Shown here: one piece after another, positions 61,138 through 64,000 of the stretch
Position numbering within the stretch: position 1 is the first letter of the stretch
How the letters are laid out: every line of letters starts with the position of its first letter
Assembly (NCBI RefSeq): GCF_000785785.1
Contig: NZ_JRQN01000012.1
Coordinates: 1-64,000 of the forward strand
Direction of reading: 5' to 3'
Source: Streptococcus uberis
Lineage (GTDB): Bacteria > Bacillota > Bacilli > Lactobacillales > Streptococcaceae
Length of the DNA stretch: 64,000 nt
The notes under the pieces: model-generated
Database searches by the model: none
Seen by the model: the letters and a program-made list of their open reading frames with translations, nothing else
Told to the model about the DNA's origin: nothing
Program-made: the position numbers and the translations under genes

Positions 61138-63273
61138 ATGAGCAAACTTAATCTAAAACTTTGTAGATGGTTAACTACATGCGCTCTTATATTGACAATT
61201 ATTTGCGGAGCAACAACAGTATTAGCTACAGAAAATACTCTTGTTACAAATAAGGCAGATTTTTCAACTGATACGGTTTATCAAATCGTTACCGATCGTT
61301 TTCATGATGGTGATGTTACAAATAATGTGATATCTGAAGTTTTTGATAAACATGATCCTAAAAAGTATCATGGTGGTGACTGGCAGGGGATTATTAAAAA
61401 AATTCAAGATGGTTATCTTACAGGAATGGGAGTATCAGCTATTTGGATTTCTTCACCTGTTGAAAATAGTGATAGGATTGATCCATCAAATGAAAGTGCA
61501 GCTTATCATGGTTATTGGGGCAAAGATTTCTTTAGAACCAATAAACATTTTGGGACAGAAGCAGAGTTTATACAGTTAATAAAAGTAGCCCATGATCACA
61601 ATATTAAGGTGGTTATTGATTTTGCGCCCAACCATACTTCGACAGCTGAAAAAGAAGGTATGGTATTTCCTGAGGATGGTGCTTTGTATAAGGATGGAGA
61701 ATTAGTTGGCTCATTTACGAAAGATAGTCAAAAGATTTTTAATCATGAATCCTGGACGGATTTTACTACTTATGAAAACTCCATTTATCATTCATTGTAT
61801 GGCTTAGCAGATCTTAATAATATCAATCCAACAGTTGATAGTTATATGAAGGAAGCTATTGATAAATGGTTAGATATGGGTATTGATGGAATTCGTGTCG
61901 ATGCTGTTAAACATATGTCTCAAGGTTGGCAAAAGAATTGGTTAAGTCATATTTATGAAAAACATAATATTTTTACATTTGGTGAGTGGTTTTCAGGACA
62001 TACAGATGATGAATTTGATATGACAACTTTTGCGAATAATAGTGGAATGGGGCTTTTGGATTTCCGATTTGCTAATGCTGTTAGAAATTTATATACGAAA
62101 TCTGCAACATTCACAATGAGCGATTTTTACAAAGTTCTTGAAAACAGAGATAAGGTTACCAATGAGGTGACTGATCAAGTAACGTTTATTGATAATCATG
62201 ATATGGAACGGTTTGCATCAATAGTATCAAACGATAAATCTGCTATTAATCAAGCTTATGCTTTGCTATTGACCTCAAGAGGTGTTCCAAATATTTATTA
62301 CGGCTCAGAACAGTATGCAAGAGGGAACAAAGATCCAGAAAATCGTGGAGATATGCCTGATTTTAATAAGGACTCAGAAGCCTATCAAATTATTTCAAAA
62401 TTAGCCCCTCTAAGAAAAGAAAACCTTGCCTTAGCTTATGGCACAACCGAACAGCGGTGGATTAATAATGATGTCTTAGTCTTTGAAAGAAAATTTGGTG
62501 ATAATGTTGTCTTGGTAGCAATTAATAGAAGTAAAACGAGCAGTTTTACAATTGAAAATGTTAAGACTACACTGGGTGCGGGAGATTATGCTGATCAATT
62601 AGAGCAGATGATGAAAGGAAATGATATTTCTGTTTCATCTAATGGAACTGTAAAAACATTTACCTTGCAACCTGGTGGTGTATCCGTTTGGACTTCAACA
62701 AAAGTGAGCAAAGCTCCACTATTAGGAGATGTTGATCCCTCAATGGGGATTGCAGGAAATAAACTGACCTTAGTTGGTCAAGGTTTTGGAGATAGCAATG
62801 GAACTGTTAAATTTGGTAACGTAGATGCGGAAGTGTTGTCCTGGTCGGATACAATGATAACTATTAAAATACCATTAGTAACTGCTGGTTATTATAATAT
62901 TTCAGTGATTGCTGCTGATTATCAAAATAGTAATGCATACGAAGCTTTTGAGGTACTTACAGGCAAACAGATTCCTGTTCGTTTAATGGTAAACAATTTC
63001 AAAACAGATCACGGCGAACAATTGTATCTTTTAGGAGATGTGTTTGAATTAGGTGGAAATGATCATAGAAATGCAGTTGGACCATTGTTCAATAACACTA
63101 AGTCAGTTGCTAATTATCCTAACTGGTTCTTTGATGTTAATTTACCTAGTCATACGGATATAAAATTAAAACTTGTAAAAAAAGACAAAAATGGTAATGT
63201 ATTATGGACGAGTCCTGAAGACTATATTATTCATACTGGAGATAAGGCAGAAACGATTGCAGTCAAAAAATAA
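61138..63273 (+). CDS. amyA: Secreted cyclodextrin glucanotransferase-like enzyme, GH13
   Basis: The 711-residue protein has a signal peptide (cleavage near VLA-TEN), domains A/B/C of a CGTase (YQIVTDRFHDGD, VIDFAPNHTS, IRVDAVKHM, FGEWFSG, DNHDMERF), then a TIG/IPT domain E (about 520-605, PLLGDVDPSMGIAGNKL) and a C-terminal CBM20 starch-binding domain (about 607-711). CGTases convert starch to cyclodextrins, which fits the neighbouring binding protein and cyclodextrinase. There is no wall anchor, so it should be released. ATG 61138 follows AAAGGAG; a GTG one codon earlier is less likely. Confidence 0.9.
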   Translation: MSKLNLKLCRWLTTCALILTIICGATTVLATENTLVTNKADFSTDTVYQIVTDRFHDGDVTNNVISEVFDKHDPKKYHGGDWQGIIKKIQDGYLTGMGVSAIWISSPVENSDRIDPSNESAAYHGYWGKDFFRTNKHFGTEAEFIQLIKVAHDHNIKVVIDFAPNHTSTAEKEGMVFPEDGALYKDGELVGSFTKDSQKIFNHESWTDFTTYENSIYHSLYGLADLNNINPTVDSYMKEAIDKWLDMGIDGIRVDAVKHMSQGWQKNWLSHIYEKHNIFTFGEWFSGHTDDEFDMTTFANNSGMGLLDFRFANAVRNLYTKSATFTMSDFYKVLENRDKVTNEVTDQVTFIDNHDMERFASIVSNDKSAINQAYALLLTSRGVPNIYYGSEQYARGNKDPENRGDMPDFNKDSEAYQIISKLAPLRKENLALAYGTTEQRWINNDVLVFERKFGDNVVLVAINRSKTSSFTIENVKTTLGAGDYADQLEQMMKGNDISVSSNGTVKTFTLQPGGVSVWTSTKVSKAPLLGDVDPSMGIAGNKLTLVGQGFGDSNGTVKFGNVDAEVLSWSDTMITIKIPLVTAGYYNISVIAADYQNSNAYEAFEVLTGKQIPVRLMVNNFKTDHGEQLYLLGDVFELGGNDHRNAVGPLFNNTKSVANYPNWFFDVNLPSHTDIKLKLVKKDKNGNVLWTSPEDYIIHTGDKAETIAVKK

Positions 63274-63341
63274 ATTTTAGATAGTTGGCCAGTTGTTATT
63301 AGTTAGGATTACATAATTATTTATGGGAAGAGGAGTTGAAA

Positions 63342-64000
63342 GTGAAATCTATAGATAAAGAGAAGGGACGAAATCCTAATATAGCAATGTGGTTATCAAT
63401 TATCCCAGGATTAGGTCAATTTTATAATCGGCAAACAGCTAAAGGTTTGATCTTGCTAGGTATATTTTTTATTGAAGTCTGTGAAATTTTTGCCTTTGGA
63501 CTTCCAGCTTTAGTTGGATTGGTTAGCTTGGGTAGTAGACCAATGATCGATCATTCCTTATTTCTACTCATTAAGGGAGCGATGCAATTAATAGTATTTG
63601 CAATATTTGCTCTTTTCCATTTAATTGCAATGAGAGATGCTAGAATTGTTGCTCAAGAATTCAATAAAGGGAAGGTTGTTCGTAAAAGTATAGAAGATTT
63701 AGTTAAGATTGCTTACGAAAAAGGCTTCCCTTATTTACTCATTGTGCCTGCTTATTTGGTTATGGCTTTTACAATTGTTTTTCCTGTACTAGTCACTTTA
63801 TTAATTGCTTTTACAAATTATGATTTTAGGCATATTCCTCCGTATCGGCTTTTAGATTGGGTGGGGTGGAAAAACTTTCTTAATATTTTAGAATTGAGTA
63901 CTTTTAAGGTTGCGTTTTCATCTGTATTATCATGGACAATTATTTGGACACTATTAGCCACTAGTTTACAGATTATCCTTGGGATTACCACAGCAGTCAT
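63342..64000 (+). CDS. malC: Maltodextrin ABC transporter permease, MalF/MalC type (partial, runs off edge)
   Basis: A GTG at 63342 after AGAGGAG opens a frame that stays open to the window end (219 codons). The sequence has a short cytoplasmic start, then NIAMWLSIIPGLGQFYNRQ, several membrane helices, and the pre-core region of MalF-type permeases (YLLIVPAYLVMAFTIVFPVLVTLLIAFTNYDF). It lies 68 bp after amyA in the same direction. The C-terminal part, including the EAA loop that docks the ATPase, is beyond the window, as presumably is the second permease. Confidence 0.85.
   Translation, partial: MKSIDKEKGRNPNIAMWLSIIPGLGQFYNRQTAKGLILLGIFFIEVCEIFAFGLPALVGLVSLGSRPMIDHSLFLLIKGAMQLIVFAIFALFHLIAMRDARIVAQEFNKGKVVRKSIEDLVKIAYEKGFPYLLIVPAYLVMAFTIVFPVLVTLLIAFTNYDFRHIPPYRLLDWVGWKNFLNILELSTFKVAFSSVLSWTIIWTLLATSLQIILGITTAV

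Overview
The window is chromosomal DNA of a low-GC Gram-positive coccus, almost certainly Streptococcus and most likely the pyogenic/bovis side of the genus (relatives such as S. pyogenes, S. uberis, S. iniae, S. agalactiae). The evidence is the Firmicutes-only polymerase PolC next to proS, rseP, cdsA, uppS and yajC; a YSIRK-type surface amylopullulanase; a CdnP/SntA-type wall-anchored cyclic nucleotide phosphodiesterase; MsmK with DexB; and a malX-amyB-amyA-malC block in the order known from S. pyogenes. The exact species cannot be fixed from the sequence alone.

Layout. 0.1-7.3 kb (mostly minus strand): tRNA-Lys, 6S RNA, rarA, a GNAT acetyltransferase, folate genes pabA and pabB(C), a secreted amidase and a cold-shock protein. 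7.6-11.7 kb: small hypotheticals, a broken Nudix gene, a dispersed repeat, a RelE/Phd-type toxin-antitoxin pair, and prmA-rsmE. 11.8-14.1 kb: an MFS exporter with an ArsR-like regulator. 14.2-18.4 kb: LacI-family regulator, MalT-type PTS permease and an EEP-family hydrolase. 18.4-23.2 kb (minus): P-loop kinase, M42 aminopeptidase, a second copy of the dispersed repeat, nrdI and cdnP. 23.5-26.2 kb: rel and dtd. 26.3-36.7 kb: PucR-like regulator, msmK, dexB and a 6.3-kb amylopullulanase. 37-48.5 kb: galE, a thioredoxin-like gene, then yajC, uppS, cdsA, rseP, proS, polC. 48.6-57.2 kb: MarR regulator, nitroreductase, def, an MFS gene, rpsO, pnp, an SseB-like gene, cysE. 57.5-64 kb: an ISL3-family IS remnant and then the maltodextrin/cyclodextrin operon, which runs off the right edge inside the first permease.

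The functional theme is alpha-glucan use, spread over three loci. A surface amylopullulanase would cut starch or glycogen outside the cell; a secreted cyclodextrin glucanotransferase and a lipoprotein-fed ABC importer would convert and import the products; MsmK is the likely shared ATPase; cytoplasmic AmyB-like and DexB enzymes would finish the job; MalT would take up maltose by the PTS. The malT and malX promoters carry related palindromes centred on AAACGTTT just downstream of the -10, and the msmK, apuA and malX promoters have cre-like sequences, so LacI-family repression plus CcpA control is the simplest model.

A second theme is technical. At least eight genes, including normally essential uppS and cdsA, are interrupted by one-base deletions, mostly in short runs of the same base. 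This looks like residual sequencing error rather than gene decay, and the frameshifted genes should be read as probably intact. The most interesting possibly real biology is loss of the sortase motif in the amylopullulanase, the 6S RNA/tRNA-Lys tandem, a leaderless-looking pabB, and structured RNA around rpsO and pnp. I found no CRISPR array, prophage, rRNA operon or clear defence island.
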